Source: Cellulosimicrobium sp. CUA-896 (GTDB lineage Bacteria > Actinomycetota > Actinomycetes > Actinomycetales > Cellulomonadaceae). From it: a stretch of 64,000 nucleotides of DNA. The notes beneath the pieces are model-generated. The model worked only from the letters and a program-made list of their open reading frames with translations. It made no database searches and was not told where the DNA came from. Each line of letters begins with the position of its first letter. Position 1 is the first letter of the stretch. A program made the position numbers and the translations under genes. Shown here in pieces: positions 17,290 through 25,782 of this stretch. The DNA lies in assembly GCF_001942335.1 (NCBI RefSeq), contig NZ_MKKH01000044.1, positions 62,001 through 126,000 of the forward strand, written 5' to 3'.

Positions 17290-17958
17290 TCAGGCGCCCG
17301 GCAGGTAGCCGCGTTCCATCGCGACCGTCACCGCGGCCGTGCGGTCGTCGACGCCGAGCTTGGCGAACGCGCGCAGCAGGTGCGTCTTGACCGTCGCCTC
17401 GGCGATGAACAGCTCGCGCCCGACCGCGGCGTTCGACAGCCCGCGCGCCACGAGCCGCAGGACCTCGACCTCGCGGCCGGTGAGCCGCTCCCCGCGCACC
17501 GACGTGACGAGCCGCGTCGCGACGCTCGGCGCGAGGACCGTCTGCCCGCGCGCCGCGGCGCGCACGCCCGCGACGAGCTCCTCGCGCGGCGTGTCCTTGA
17601 GGAGGTAGCCGGTCGCCCCCGCCTCCACGGCCCGCAGGATGTCGGCGTCCGTCTCGTAGGTCGTCAGCACCACGACGCGCGGCGCCGAGGTCCTGGCCGC
17701 GCCCCGGGCGCCGGCCGCCCGCGTCCCGCCGTCACCGGCGACGATGGCGCTCGTCGCGCCGACGCCGTCCAGCAGGGGCATGCGCAGGTCCATGAGCACG
17801 ACGTCGGACGCGAGCTCGGCCGCGAGCGCGACCCCCTGCTCGCCGTCGCCGGCCTCGCCCACGACCACGAGGTCGTCCTCCGCGCTGAGCATGCCCACGA
17901 GGCCCGAGCGCACCACCGGGTGGTCGTCGACGACGAGCACCCGCACCGGGCCGCTCAT
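17290..17958 (-). CDS. NarL-family response regulator
   Basis: The 222-residue protein has a receiver domain (VVDDHPVVR start, phospho-acceptor Asp57 in VVLMDLRMP, Lys in YLLKD) and a LuxR-type helix-turn-helix (LTGREVEVLRLVARGLSNAAVG). A Gly/Ala/Arg-rich insert lies within the receiver around residues 75-90. Its ATG overlaps the stop of the kinase gene (ATGA). It is the last gene of an operon with an ABC exporter, so it probably controls that operon. Confidence 0.94.
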   Translation of the reverse strand: MSGPVRVLVVDDHPVVRSGLVGMLSAEDDLVVVGEAGDGEQGVALAAELASDVVLMDLRMPLLDGVGATSAIVAGDGGTRAAGARGAARTSAPRVVVLTTYETDADILRAVEAGATGYLLKDTPREELVAGVRAAARGQTVLAPSVATRLVTSVRGERLTGREVEVLRLVARGLSNAAVGRELFIAEATVKTHLLRAFAKLGVDDRTAAVTVAMERGYLPGA

Positions 17959-19244
17959 GCCGCACCACCCGGCACGCGGGCGGGGGACCCGCTCCCCACC
18001 GGCAGCTGGACGACGACGCTCGTGCCCCCGTCCGGACCTGGCGTCACCCGGACCGTGCCGCCGCCGGCCGCGACGCGCTCGCGCATCCCGCGCAGCCCGT
18101 AGCCCTCGGTGACGTCGGCGGCCATGCCACGACCGTCGTCGTGCACCTCGAGGCGCGTGCCCGCCGCACCGTGCGCGAGCTCGACGACGACCGACCGCGC
18201 GGCCGCGTGCCGGCGCACGTTCGTCAGCGCCTCCTGCGCCGAGCGCAGCAGCACGACCTCGTCCGCGCTCGACAGCCCGGCGACGTCCTCGAGCCGTGCG
18301 GTCACGGCGAGCCCGGTCTCCGTGCGGAAGCGCTCCACGAGCCGTCGGACCGCGTCGACGAGGGTGCCGCCGCCCTGGAGAGGCGCCGGACCGGTCGCCG
18401 CGACGAGCGCGCGCGCCTCGGCGAGGTTGTCGCGCGCCGTCGCCTCCACCTGGGCGAGCCGCTCCCGTGCGGCCTCGGACGCACCGCGGTCGAGGTCCAC
18501 GCCCGCGGCCTGCGCGAGCATGACGACGCTCGTGAAGCCCTGGGCGAGGGTGTCGTGGATCTCCTGCGCGACGCGCTCGCGCTCCGCCGCGACCCCGGCG
18601 GCGTGGTTCGAGCGGGCGAGCTCGGCCTGCGTCGCCCGCAGCTCGTCGACGAGCCGGGCGTGCCGCTCGGCCTGGCGCAGCGTGTGCGCGACCCACAGGC
18701 CCAGCCCGAGGGAGAAGCCGAGCGCGACGCCCATCTGCGGGACGCTGCTCGCGAGCTCGGCCGCGTCCAGCCGGCCCGTTGCCGGGTCCCACGCGAGCGC
18801 GAGCGCCGTCCCGGCGGCGAGCGCCACGCAGAGCGCGACCTGCGCCCGCAGGTGCTCCGACAGCATCCAGACCTGCGTGAAGGCCGCGAAGAGCAGGAGC
18901 GTCCCGAGGCTGTCCTGCGCGACGACGACGACCGTGCCGAGCACCAGGACGACGAGGTAGAGGTGCGCGACGCCCTGCTCGCGGGTGCGCGCCGCGCGTC
19001 GTCCCCAGAGGGTGTAGGCGACGAGGAGCACGCCGATCGCGGTGAGCGAGACGGCGAGCCGCGTCCCGCCGAGCGGCACCGTGACCAGCGCGACGGCGCT
19101 CAGCACGACGATGAGGTAGAACGCCGCGTCCCACCAGCGCACGTCGCGCTCCCACGTGCCCTCGAGGCCCGCCTCGGCCGGGCCGACGTCGTCGTCGGCC
19201 CGGCTCGCGGCGCTCCGCGCGTGCGGGGCGTCAGCCGTCGTCAC
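17955..19244 (-). CDS. NarL-type (HisKA_3) sensor histidine kinase
   Basis: The 429-residue protein has five or six N-terminal membrane helices with little extracellular sequence. The HisKA_3 phosphoacceptor region has its His in VAQEIHDTLAQGF, and the ATPase domain has the N-box ALTNVRRHA and G-box motifs DDGRGM and GYGLRGM. This resembles the LiaS/DesK type that senses membrane or transporter state. The start overlaps the end of the ABC permease gene by 14 bases, so it is in one operon with the exporter. Confidence 0.93.
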   Translation of the reverse strand: MTTADAPHARSAASRADDDVGPAEAGLEGTWERDVRWWDAAFYLIVVLSAVALVTVPLGGTRLAVSLTAIGVLLVAYTLWGRRAARTREQGVAHLYLVVLVLGTVVVVAQDSLGTLLLFAAFTQVWMLSEHLRAQVALCVALAAGTALALAWDPATGRLDAAELASSVPQMGVALGFSLGLGLWVAHTLRQAERHARLVDELRATQAELARSNHAAGVAAERERVAQEIHDTLAQGFTSVVMLAQAAGVDLDRGASEAARERLAQVEATARDNLAEARALVAATGPAPLQGGGTLVDAVRRLVERFRTETGLAVTARLEDVAGLSSADEVVLLRSAQEALTNVRRHAAARSVVVELAHGAAGTRLEVHDDGRGMAADVTEGYGLRGMRERVAAGGGTVRVTPGPDGGTSVVVQLPVGSGSPARVPGGAA

Positions 19245-20104
19245 GCCGCCGCCAGCGGAACGTGCGCACCCCGACGACGAGACCCACCACCAGCCATGCG
19301 ACCAGTACAGCAGCGGTCGCGCCGTGCTGCCAGGACCCGGACGGCTCGAGCACGACCGCCTGCTCGGGCAGGAACACCGACCGCATCCCCTGTGCCATCC
19401 ACTTGAGGGGGAACAGCGACGCCACCGTCTGCATCCACGACGGCAGCGCGAAGAACGCGAAGAACACGCCGGAGATGAACTGCAGGACGAGGACGACCGG
19501 GGTCACCACCGCGCTCACCGACCTGCCCGAGCGCGGCAGCGACGAGAACCCGACGCCGCACACCGCGCCCGTCGCGCAGCCCAGGACGAAGACCCACGCG
19601 AACGTCGCGATCCGCCCCGCGCCGTCGGGCATGTCCCACGGCATCGGGACGTCGAACGCCAGCGCGGCGAGCGCGAGCAGCAGCACCGTCTGGCCGACGG
19701 CCGTGACGAGGACGAGCCCGACCTTGCCGAGGAAGTAGGCGACGGCGGGCAGGGGAGTGGCGCGCAGGCGCTTGAGCGTGCCGTCGTCGCGCTCGACCGC
19801 GATCGAGATCGCGAGGGACTGGAAGCCCGTGAGCATGATCCCCCGTCGCGAGCATGCCGGGGAGGAAGTACTGCGCGAACGGCACGCCGTAGCCGGCGTT
19901 CGCCTGCTCCTGGCCGTCGAACACCGTCGCGAAGATCGCGAGCATGATCACCGGGTAGGTGAAGACGAAGACCACGGCGTCGCGCTCGCGGAAGAAGGCG
20001 CGCAGCTCGGCACCGGTGCGGGCGAGTCCCAGGCGCGCGACCCCCGGGAGGGCGCGCGGGCGCGGCGGGGACGTGCGGGCGCCGGGGACGGTCGTCGTGC
20101 TCAC
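19231..20104 (-). CDS. ABC-2 type exporter permease (frameshifted)
   Basis: About 290 residues with six membrane helices in the ABC-2/DrrB pattern: AVVFVFTYPVIMLAIF first helix, then a central region with ERDDGTLKRLRATPLP, the conserved cytoplasmic loop of these exporters. The start GTG 20104 overlaps the TGA of the ATPase gene. The frame changes at a run of five C (19840-19844) where four would restore it. This is the only indel in the window that looks like an extra base. It forms the membrane part of a two-gene exporter. Confidence 0.88.
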
Positions 20105-21039
20105 GGTCGTGCCTCCTCGTCGGTGGTGCCGGCGGACGCGCCGGCGAGGGCGCCGGTGCGCGGCCGGGCGGGCGGCGCGGCGCCGATGAGCTCGAGGTAG
20201 ACGTCCTCGAGGCTCGGGTGCACGACCTCGAGCCCGGGCACCTCGCCGTCGGGGGAGCGGTCGGCGAGCTCGCGGACGAGCGCGGTCGGCCGGGACGTCG
20301 TCTCGGCGCGCGGCGCGCCGTCCTCGACCCAGCGGACGACGGGCCGCCGGGCGTCCGGCCCGCCGAGCAGCTCCGGTGGGCCGAGCGCGACGACGGCCCC
20401 GTCGCGCAGGACGGCGACCCGGTCGGCGAGCTGGGCGGCCTCGTCCAGGTAGTGGGTCGTCAGGAGGATGGTCGTGCCGTCGTCGCGCAGCGTGCGCACC
20501 AGCTCCCAGAAGGCCCGGCGTGCCTGCGGGTCGAAACCCGTGGTCGGCTCGTCGAGGAACACCAGCTCGGGGCGTCCGACGATGCCGAGCGCGACGTCGA
20601 GCCGGCGACGCTGCCCGCCGGACAGCTGCCGCGTGCGGGTGCCGCGCTTGTCGCCGAGGCCGACGGCGTCGATCACCTCGCGCGGGTCGCGCGGGTCGGC
20701 GTAGTAGCCCGCGAAGTGGGCGACGACCTCCGCGACGGTGAGCTCGGTGAGGTCCCGCGAGTCCTGCAGCACGACGCCGATGCGGTCGCGCCAGGCGCGG
20801 CCGGCGGTCTGCGGGTCGGCGCCCAGGACGCGCACCTCGCCGGCGTCGCGCGAGCGGAAGCCCTCGAGGATCTCGACGGTCGTCGTCTTGCCGGCCCCGT
20901 TGGGACCCAGGAGGGCGACGATCTCGCCCCGCTCGACCCGGAGGTCGACCCCGGCGACGGCCTGCCTGTCGCCGTACCGCTTGCGCAGCCCGCGCACCTC
21001 GACCGCGGGTGCGCCCGTCTCGCCACGTGTGGTGTCCAT
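20101..21039 (-). CDS. ABC exporter ATP-binding protein, DrrA-like
   Basis: The 312-residue ATPase has Walker A (LLGPNGAGKTTTVE), Q-loop (VLQDS), signature (QLSGGQRRRLDVALG), Walker B (ELVFLDEPTTGFDP) and H-loop (LLTTHYLDEA). The C-terminal extension with HPSLEDVYLELIG is the pattern of DrrA/ABC-2 exporter ATPases. The ATG is at 21039 and the product should pair with the permease encoded immediately downstream. Typical substrates are antibiotics, lipids or peptides. The adjoining two-component system suggests induction by the compound it exports or by membrane stress. Confidence 0.93.
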   Translation of the reverse strand: MDTTRGETGAPAVEVRGLRKRYGDRQAVAGVDLRVERGEIVALLGPNGAGKTTTVEILEGFRSRDAGEVRVLGADPQTAGRAWRDRIGVVLQDSRDLTELTVAEVVAHFAGYYADPRDPREVIDAVGLGDKRGTRTRQLSGGQRRRLDVALGIVGRPELVFLDEPTTGFDPQARRAFWELVRTLRDDGTTILLTTHYLDEAAQLADRVAVLRDGAVVALGPPELLGGPDARRPVVRWVEDGAPRAETTSRPTALVRELADRSPDGEVPGLEVVHPSLEDVYLELIGAAPPARPRTGALAGASAGTTDEEARP

Positions 21040-21121
21040 GCCGTCCAGCGTCGTCCGCACGGGCGCCGCCCCGCGACGGCCGGTCGCCCGGACCTGGGGT
21101 CCACCGGTCGGTGGACGGCGG

Positions 21122-21151
21122 TTCGACCCGCGGGCCGGCGTCGCGTACAGT
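21122..21151 (+). promoter_or_regulatory. Promoter for tRNA-Trp / secE
   Basis: TTCGAC (21122-21127) and TACAGT (21146-21151) are 18 bases apart, about 95 bases before tRNA-Trp. Confidence 0.5.
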
Positions 21152-21244
21152 GGTCCCTCGGTGGTTGACGCCCACCATGCTGGGCCGCGCCTCGACGGGC
21201 TCCTGGCACTGTGCACGGCTCGCCGGCAAGGGCGTCGGTCGCGA

Positions 21245-21317
21245 AGGGTAGTGGCGCAATTGGTAGCGCAGCGGTCTCCAAAACCGCAGGTTGCAGGTTC
21301 GAGTCCTGTCTACCCTG
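21245..21317 (+). tRNA. tRNA-Trp (CCA)
   Basis: Acceptor AGGGTAG / CTACCCT, anticodon loop CTCCAAA with anticodon CCA, and T-loop GGTTCGAGTCC. The tRNA-Trp, secE, nusG order is conserved in many bacteria. Confidence 0.97.
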
Positions 21318-21422
21318 CTCGGCACGTCGCCGGCAGGCGGTGTGCGTGGTCCGAGAACGGACTGCACCGAGAGGTTCAGCAGGTCCGGGATACGTCCCGC
21401 ACGTCAGCGATGGGATAGATCA

Positions 21423-21704
21423 GTGAGCGAATCGCCGTCAGAGGCCGTGGGCGCGGACGGCGCACGCGCCGACGAGGTGAAGAAGGGCCGCCCCGCAGGG
21501 GACAGGAAGCCCAACTTCTTCGCCCGCATCGCCCTCTTCGTGCGCCAGGTGGTCGCCGAGCTGCGCAAGGTCGTCACGCCGACGCGCTCCGAGCTCTTCA
21601 CCTACACGACCGTCGTCCTGGTCTTCGTGCTCGTCGTCATGGCCTTCGTGACGGTGCTCGACCTCGGGATCGGCCAGGCCGTCCTGTGGGTCTTCGGGGA
21701 CTAG
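21423..21704 (+). CDS. secE: Preprotein translocase subunit SecE
   Basis: The 93-residue protein begins at GTG 21423. A hydrophilic ~35-residue N-terminus precedes the conserved amphipathic region [20 protein letters not shown] and a single membrane helix ([18 protein letters not shown]), as in single-span actinobacterial SecE. It clamps the two halves of SecY in the protein-export channel. The conserved secE-nusG-rplKA order confirms the call. Confidence 0.96.
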   Translation: MSESPSEAVGADGARADEVKKGRPAGDRKPNFFARIALFVRQVVAELRKVVTPTRSELFTYTTVVLVFVLVVMAFVTVLDLGIGQAVLWVFGD

Positions 21705-21726
21705 CCGCCACGTCCGTACCCGCAGT

Positions 21727-21762
21727 GCCGGGTCTTCGGCACCCGGCGCCCATCGGGGCGCC
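21727..21762 (+). terminator. Paired hairpins between secE and nusG
   Basis: GCCGGGT pairs with ACCCGGC and, overlapping it, GGCGCCC pairs with GGGCGCC. The two stems are mutually exclusive at their junction, so this could be an attenuator as well as a terminator. Confidence 0.5.
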
Positions 21763-21829
21763 GTCGGCGCTTCCAGCAGCAGTCCTTCCACCAGTCATCG
21801 CAGCAGGTCAGCAGAAAGCAGGTTCGTTC

Positions 21830-22645
21830 GTGTCCCAGGAGTCGCTGGACCAGACGGAGAACGTCGACCCGACGCAGCCCGAGGGTGCCCAGGACGAGGT
21901 CGACGAGACCACGGACGCTCCCGACGTCGTCGAGGGCGACGAGGAGCCCGTCGAGGACGCCGCGCCCGCCGAGAGCGCGCAGGAGGGCGACCAGGAGGTC
22001 GCCACGGACGAGGCCCGCCCGGTCGACGAGGACGGCGACGTCATCGCGGACCCGGTCGCGGAGTTCAAGCGCACGCTGCGCACGCAGCCGGGCGACTGGT
22101 ACGTCATCCACTCGTACGCGGGGTACGAGAACCGTGTGAAGGCCAACCTGGAGAACCGCATCCAGAGCCTGAACATGGAGGACTACATCTTCCAGATCGA
22201 GGTCCCCATGGAGGAGGTGGCCGAGATCAAGAACGCGCAGAAGAAGATCGTCCGTCGCGTGCGCATCCCCGGCTACGTCCTCGTGCGCATGGACCTCACC
22301 GACGAGTCGTGGGGCGCCGTGCGGCACACGCCGGGCGTGACCGGTTTCGTCGGCCACACGCACCAGCCGGTGCCGCTGACGCTCGACGAGGTGTTCTCCA
22401 TGCTCTCGCCGACGCTGGCGCCCGCCGCGGAGCCGGGCAAGCCGGCGCCCGCGCAGGCGAAGGCCCCGGTGCAGGTCGACTTCACGGTCGGCGAGTCGGT
22501 CACCGTCACGGACGGCCCGTTCGACACGCTGCCCGCCACGATCTCCGAGATCAACGTCGAGAACCAGAAGCTCAAGGTCCTCGTCTCCATCTTCGGCCGG
22601 GAGACCCCGGTCGAGCTGTCGTTCAACCAGGTCGCCAAGATCTGA
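21830..22645 (+). CDS. nusG: Transcription termination/antitermination factor NusG
   Basis: I chose GTG 21830; the open frame extends upstream but without a ribosome site. The protein has a ~75-residue Asp/Glu-rich N-terminal extension typical of actinobacteria, the NGN domain starting at [19 protein letters not shown], and a C-terminal KOW domain ([14 protein letters not shown]). NusG binds RNA polymerase and the ribosome (via S10) or Rho, coupling transcription with translation or termination. Its gene sits between secE and rplK as expected. Confidence 0.96.
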   Translation: MSQESLDQTENVDPTQPEGAQDEVDETTDAPDVVEGDEEPVEDAAPAESAQEGDQEVATDEARPVDEDGDVIADPVAEFKRTLRTQPGDWYVIHSYAGYENRVKANLENRIQSLNMEDYIFQIEVPMEEVAEIKNAQKKIVRRVRIPGYVLVRMDLTDESWGAVRHTPGVTGFVGHTHQPVPLTLDEVFSMLSPTLAPAAEPGKPAPAQAKAPVQVDFTVGESVTVTDGPFDTLPATISEINVENQKLKVLVSIFGRETPVELSFNQVAKI

Positions 22646-22655
22646 CGCGTCCGGT

Positions 22656-22673
22656 CGCAGGACCGGTCCTGCG
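22656..22673. repeat. 18-bp perfect palindrome between nusG and rplK
   Basis: CGCAGGACCGGTCCTGCG is fully self-complementary. As RNA it would be a hairpin with almost no loop, and as DNA a symmetric protein site. It begins 10 bases after the nusG stop. Confidence 0.6.
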
Positions 22674-22760
22674 CGGCACCCGCCGCGCGCGTGAACGCTG
22701 CACTGCAACCGGGTCATCGCCCACGGCGTCGGCCCACGAGTAGAAAGCCAGGGAAGACTC

Positions 22761-23192
22761 ATGCCTCCCAAGAAGAAGGTCTCCGGCCTCATCAAGCTCC
22801 AGATCCAGGCCGGTGCGGCGACGCCCGCCCCGCCGATCGGCCCCGCGCTCGGTCAGCACGGCGTGAACATCATGGAGTTCTGCAAGGCCTACAACGCGGC
22901 CACCGAGTCGCAGCGCGGCAACGTGATCCCGGTCGAGATCACGGTCTACGAGGACCGTTCCTTCACCTTCGTCACGAAGACGCCGCCGGCGGCGGAGCTC
23001 ATCAAGAAGGCCGCGGGCATCCAGAAGGGCTCGGCCACCCCCCACACCGTCAAGGTCGCCAAGATCACGGCGGACCAGGTGCGCGAGATCGCCCAGTCCA
23101 AGCTCGAGGACCTCAACGCGAACGACGTCGAGGCCGCGTCGAAGATCATCGCGGGCACGGCCCGCTCGATGGGCATCACCGTCGAGGGCTGA
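22761..23192 (+). CDS. rplK: 50S ribosomal protein L11
   Basis: The 143-residue protein has the L11 N-terminal domain ([20 protein letters not shown], with the proline-rich element used in factor binding and thiostrepton action) and the RNA-binding C-terminal domain ending in [12 protein letters not shown]. It helps form the GTPase-associated centre. The stop codon lies inside the first unit of an 88-bp tandem repeat, so the repeat begins within the last codons. Confidence 0.97.
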
Positions 23193-23370
23193 GCACAGCG
23201 AACGCGGAGGTAGGACGAGCGCAGCGAGTCCTGCCGGAGCGTGAGCGGCGCTCGGCCCGAGCGAGAGTGCAGAGGGCTGAGCACAGCGAACGCGGAGGTA
23301 GGACGAGCGCAGCGAGTCCTGCCGGAGCGTGAGCGGCGCTCGGCCCGACCGGAGACGGAGCGGGCTGAGC
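23186..23370 (+). repeat. 88-bp tandem repeat between rplK and rplA
   Basis: Two copies of a 75-bp sequence (23186-23260 and 23274-23348) are identical, each followed by a 13-base variable spacer. A third partial copy (GGGCTGAGC) starts exactly one period later at 23362. Each unit holds REP-like inverted elements: AGGAC with GTCCT, and GAGCG with CGCTC. The first copy contains the rplK stop codon. Confidence 0.85.
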
Positions 23371-23462
23371 GCCGTCTTGACACAGACGTCCGTCCACGAC
23401 CGTGGGCGGCAGTGGCAGGGTCCGCGCGGACCGACGACCACGACTGCAGAAGGAGAAGCAGC

Positions 23463-24179
23463 ATGGCAACGCGCAGCAAGGCGTACCGCAACGCCGAGGA
23501 GAAGATCGACCGCGAGCGTCTCTACGCTCCGCTCGAGGCCGTCCGTCTCGCCAAGGAGACGTCGACGGTCAAGTACGACGCGACCGTCGAGGTCGTCTTC
23601 CGCCTGGGTGTGGACCCGCGCAAGGCGGACCAGATGGTCCGCGGCACGGTGAACCTCCCGAACGGCACGGGCAAGACGGCCCGCGTCATCGTCTTCGCGA
23701 ACGCGGCGAAGGCCGAGGAGGCCCGTGCGGCCGGTGCCGACGAGGTCGGCGGCGACGACCTGATCGAGAAGGTCGCCGGCGGCTACACGGACTTCGACGC
23801 CGCGGTCGCGACGCCGGACCTCATGGGCAAGGTCGGCCGCCTGGGCAAGGTGCTCGGCCCCCGCGGTCTGATGCCGAACCCGAAGACCGGCACGGTGACG
23901 ATGGACGTGACGAAGGCCGTGTCCGACATCAAGGGCGGCAAGATCGAGTTCCGCGTCGACAAGCACGCGAACCTGCACTTCATCATCGGCAAGGTCTCGT
24001 TCGACGAGAAGCAGCTGGTGGAGAACTACGCGGCGGCGCTGGACGAGGTGCTGCGTCTCAAGCCGTCGTCCTCGAAGGGCCGCTACATCACGCGGGCCAC
24101 GATGACGACGACGATGGGCCCCGGCATCCCGCTGGACCAGTCCAAGACGACGAAGCTCCTCGAGGACGACGCGGCCTGA
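23463..24179 (+). CDS. rplA: 50S ribosomal protein L1
   Basis: The 238-residue protein shows the L1 signature ([20 protein letters not shown]) and the [15 protein letters not shown] strand region. L1 forms the mobile stalk at the E site and in many bacteria represses the rplK-rplA message. The ATG follows an AAGGAGAAG ribosome site. The 88-bp repeat array lies between it and rplK in the stretch where regulatory structure might act. Confidence 0.97.
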   Translation: MATRSKAYRNAEEKIDRERLYAPLEAVRLAKETSTVKYDATVEVVFRLGVDPRKADQMVRGTVNLPNGTGKTARVIVFANAAKAEEARAAGADEVGGDDLIEKVAGGYTDFDAAVATPDLMGKVGRLGKVLGPRGLMPNPKTGTVTMDVTKAVSDIKGGKIEFRVDKHANLHFIIGKVSFDEKQLVENYAAALDEVLRLKPSSSKGRYITRATMTTTMGPGIPLDQSKTTKLLEDDAA

Positions 24180-24213
24180 CGCCACCCGCGTCAGCGGCCG
24201 GTCCGCTCGCAGC

Positions 24214-24266
24214 ACGAACGCCGACGGCGCGGTTCCCCGGACAGGGAGCCGCGCCGTCGCGTTCGT
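24214..24266 (+). terminator. Long terminator hairpin after rplA
   Basis: The arms around 24214-24238 and 24243-24266 pair over more than 20 bp with minor bulges (CGACGGCGCGG with CCGCGCCGTCG at the core). It separates the rplKA unit from the convergent membrane gene. Confidence 0.8.
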
Positions 24267-24374
24267 GCGTCCGACCCGCGTGTGCTGTGCGCCCCGCGGG
24301 GTGCGAGCGTCGCGTCGCCGCGCAAGAGCTGCGTTCCTGGACGCAGCCGTGGTGCACGGGCGCAGCGCTCCTCC

Positions 24375-24983
24375 TCAGGGGTGGTGGTGCAGTCCCGGCA
24401 GGTCGGGCAGGTGGTGCTCGCTGTGCGGGACGGCGTGCTCCGCGGCCTCCGTGCCGCTCAGCCCGAACGTCGTGACGGTCGCGACGGCGACGGCACCGAC
24501 GAACAGGACGCCGAGCGAGGCCGCGCTGCCGAGGGCGGGGCGTGGCCTGCCCGCGCCGCCGTGAGGGGCTCCCGCGGGCGACGGGGACGACGCGGACGGG
24601 GGTGGAGCGTCCGCCGCCGGACCGGGCGCCGAGGACCGGGTCAGCACGCCGATCGTCCCGGCGCCGGCGAGCTGCAGCGCCGTCGCGGCCGTGACGGTGG
24701 GGCCGAGGGTCGTGCCGGGGGCGACGGCGAGCGCTGCCTGCGCCACGCTCCCGACGACGAGGGCCCCGACCGCGGCCCGGCCGAGGACGGCCGGACGGGG
24801 CGTGCGCGGCGCCGTGCCGGCGATCGTCGCGAGTGCGGCGGGGACCTCGACCAGCCCGAGCGCGAGCGCGAGGAGCCCGGCAGGCGCCGGGAACGTGCCT
24901 CGGACGAGACCGAGGTTGACGATCCCGGCGCCGAGCAGGCCGAACCCGAGCAGGACGCGCAGGACGGGAGGTGGTGGGCTCAC
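24375..24983 (-). CDS. Membrane protein with His-rich C-terminal tail
   Basis: About 202 residues with four hydrophobic helices (VLLGFGLLGAGIVNLGLV, LLALALGLVEV and others), a Pro/Ala/Ser spacer, another helix and a tail rich in His (HSEHHLPDLPGLHHHP) that could bind metal. GTG 24983 overlaps the stop of the DUF4383 gene, so the pair is translationally coupled. No family is recognised; the layout suggests a small integral membrane protein working with the DUF4383 partner. Confidence 0.65.
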   Translation of the reverse strand: MSPPPPVLRVLLGFGLLGAGIVNLGLVRGTFPAPAGLLALALGLVEVPAALATIAGTAPRTPRPAVLGRAAVGALVVGSVAQAALAVAPGTTLGPTVTAATALQLAGAGTIGVLTRSSAPGPAADAPPPSASSPSPAGAPHGGAGRPRPALGSAASLGVLFVGAVAVATVTTFGLSGTEAAEHAVPHSEHHLPDLPGLHHHP

Positions 24984-25387
24984 GCGGTCGCGGTGCTCGC
25001 GCCGGTGCGCTTGTCCGCCGCGAGCCCGACGCCGAGGAGCAGGATCGCGCTCGCGAGGTGGAGCACGTTGTCCGCCCCGTTGAGCGCGATGATGTTGGCG
25101 GCCGTGCCGACGAGGAAGAGACCGAGGACGCCCACGAGCAGGTAGACGGCACCGATCGTCACGTTGACGGCCCTCGCCGCGCCGACGGAGCGCGAGGCGA
25201 GGAGCAGTGCGGCGCCGATGCCGAGGTGGACGATGTTGTGCAGCGGGTTCACCTCGAACACCAGGAGGTTGCGGCCCTCGGTCGCGGCGAACCCGACGCC
25301 GGACGTCACGACGAAGCCGGCGAGGCCCACCAGGAGGTAGACGGCGCCGAAGACGGCCGCGAGGAGGCGGTTCGGGGACGAGGTCAT
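24980..25387 (-). CDS. DUF4383 domain membrane protein
   Basis: This 135-residue protein has four membrane helices and the DUF4383 hallmark in both halves: NPLHNIVHLGIGA and ADNVLHLASAILLLGVG, each with a conserved Asn and His. ATG 25387 is the most likely start; a GTG a few codons upstream is possible. Family function is unknown, but such genes are frequent in actinobacteria and often sit with stress genes. It is divergent from the sigma-factor gene across a ~400-base region. Confidence 0.8.
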   Translation of the reverse strand: MTSSPNRLLAAVFGAVYLLVGLAGFVVTSGVGFAATEGRNLLVFEVNPLHNIVHLGIGAALLLASRSVGAARAVNVTIGAVYLLVGVLGLFLVGTAANIIALNGADNVLHLASAILLLGVGLAADKRTGASTATA

Positions 25388-25687
25388 GGTGCATACCCAC
25401 TTTCGACGGTCGCGCGCGGGTCCCTCCCGCGCGTCGCGAGTGGTTCGGAGCAGGCCCGACGGCGGATGGGTCGCCCGGCGGAAGGTCCTGGGACGGGTGT
25501 GGGAGCCTGCCCGCCGTTCCCCGAGGAGAAACTGGACGACGGCGGATGTATCAGGCGTGCCCGTGCGCCCTCCCGTCCAGTCGCACGGGTGCGTCCGACG
25601 CACCCGACCCCCCTGATCCGTCCACCCGAGGGAGAACGATGGTCCTGTTCCGGCGCGAGCCAGAGGGTGCGTGACCTGTGATGATGG
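25388..25687. other. Divergent intergenic region with hairpins and a possible 11-codon ORF
   Basis: This stretch separates the DUF4383 gene from the sigma-factor promoter. It holds a hairpin near 25410-25431 (CGCGCGGG with CCCGCGCG), a 9-bp stem with a 3-base loop at 25586-25606 (CGGGTGCGT with ACGCACCCG) and a tiny ORF at 25639-25674 (MVLFRREPEGA) with a good GAGGGAG ribosome site. Nothing else is recognised. Confidence 0.45.
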
Positions 25688-25717
25688 TTGTCGAGCCCGG
25701 CGGCGACGCCCTAGACT
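25688..25717 (+). promoter_or_regulatory. Housekeeping-type promoter of the sigma-factor gene
   Basis: TTGTCG (25688-25693) and TAGACT (25712-25717) are 18 bases apart, giving a ~60-base untranslated leader to ATG 25783. Confidence 0.6.
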
Positions 25718-25782
25718 CGGGCACCCCTGCGGAGCTTCCGCTGATGCCCGAGCAGACGAGCGTGCCAAGGACGGTGCCGCCG

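Noticed and set aside
23186-23370. The 88-bp repeat array as a CRISPR
   Set aside because: The repeats are 75 bp with 13-base spacers, there are barely more than two copies, and no cas genes are present.
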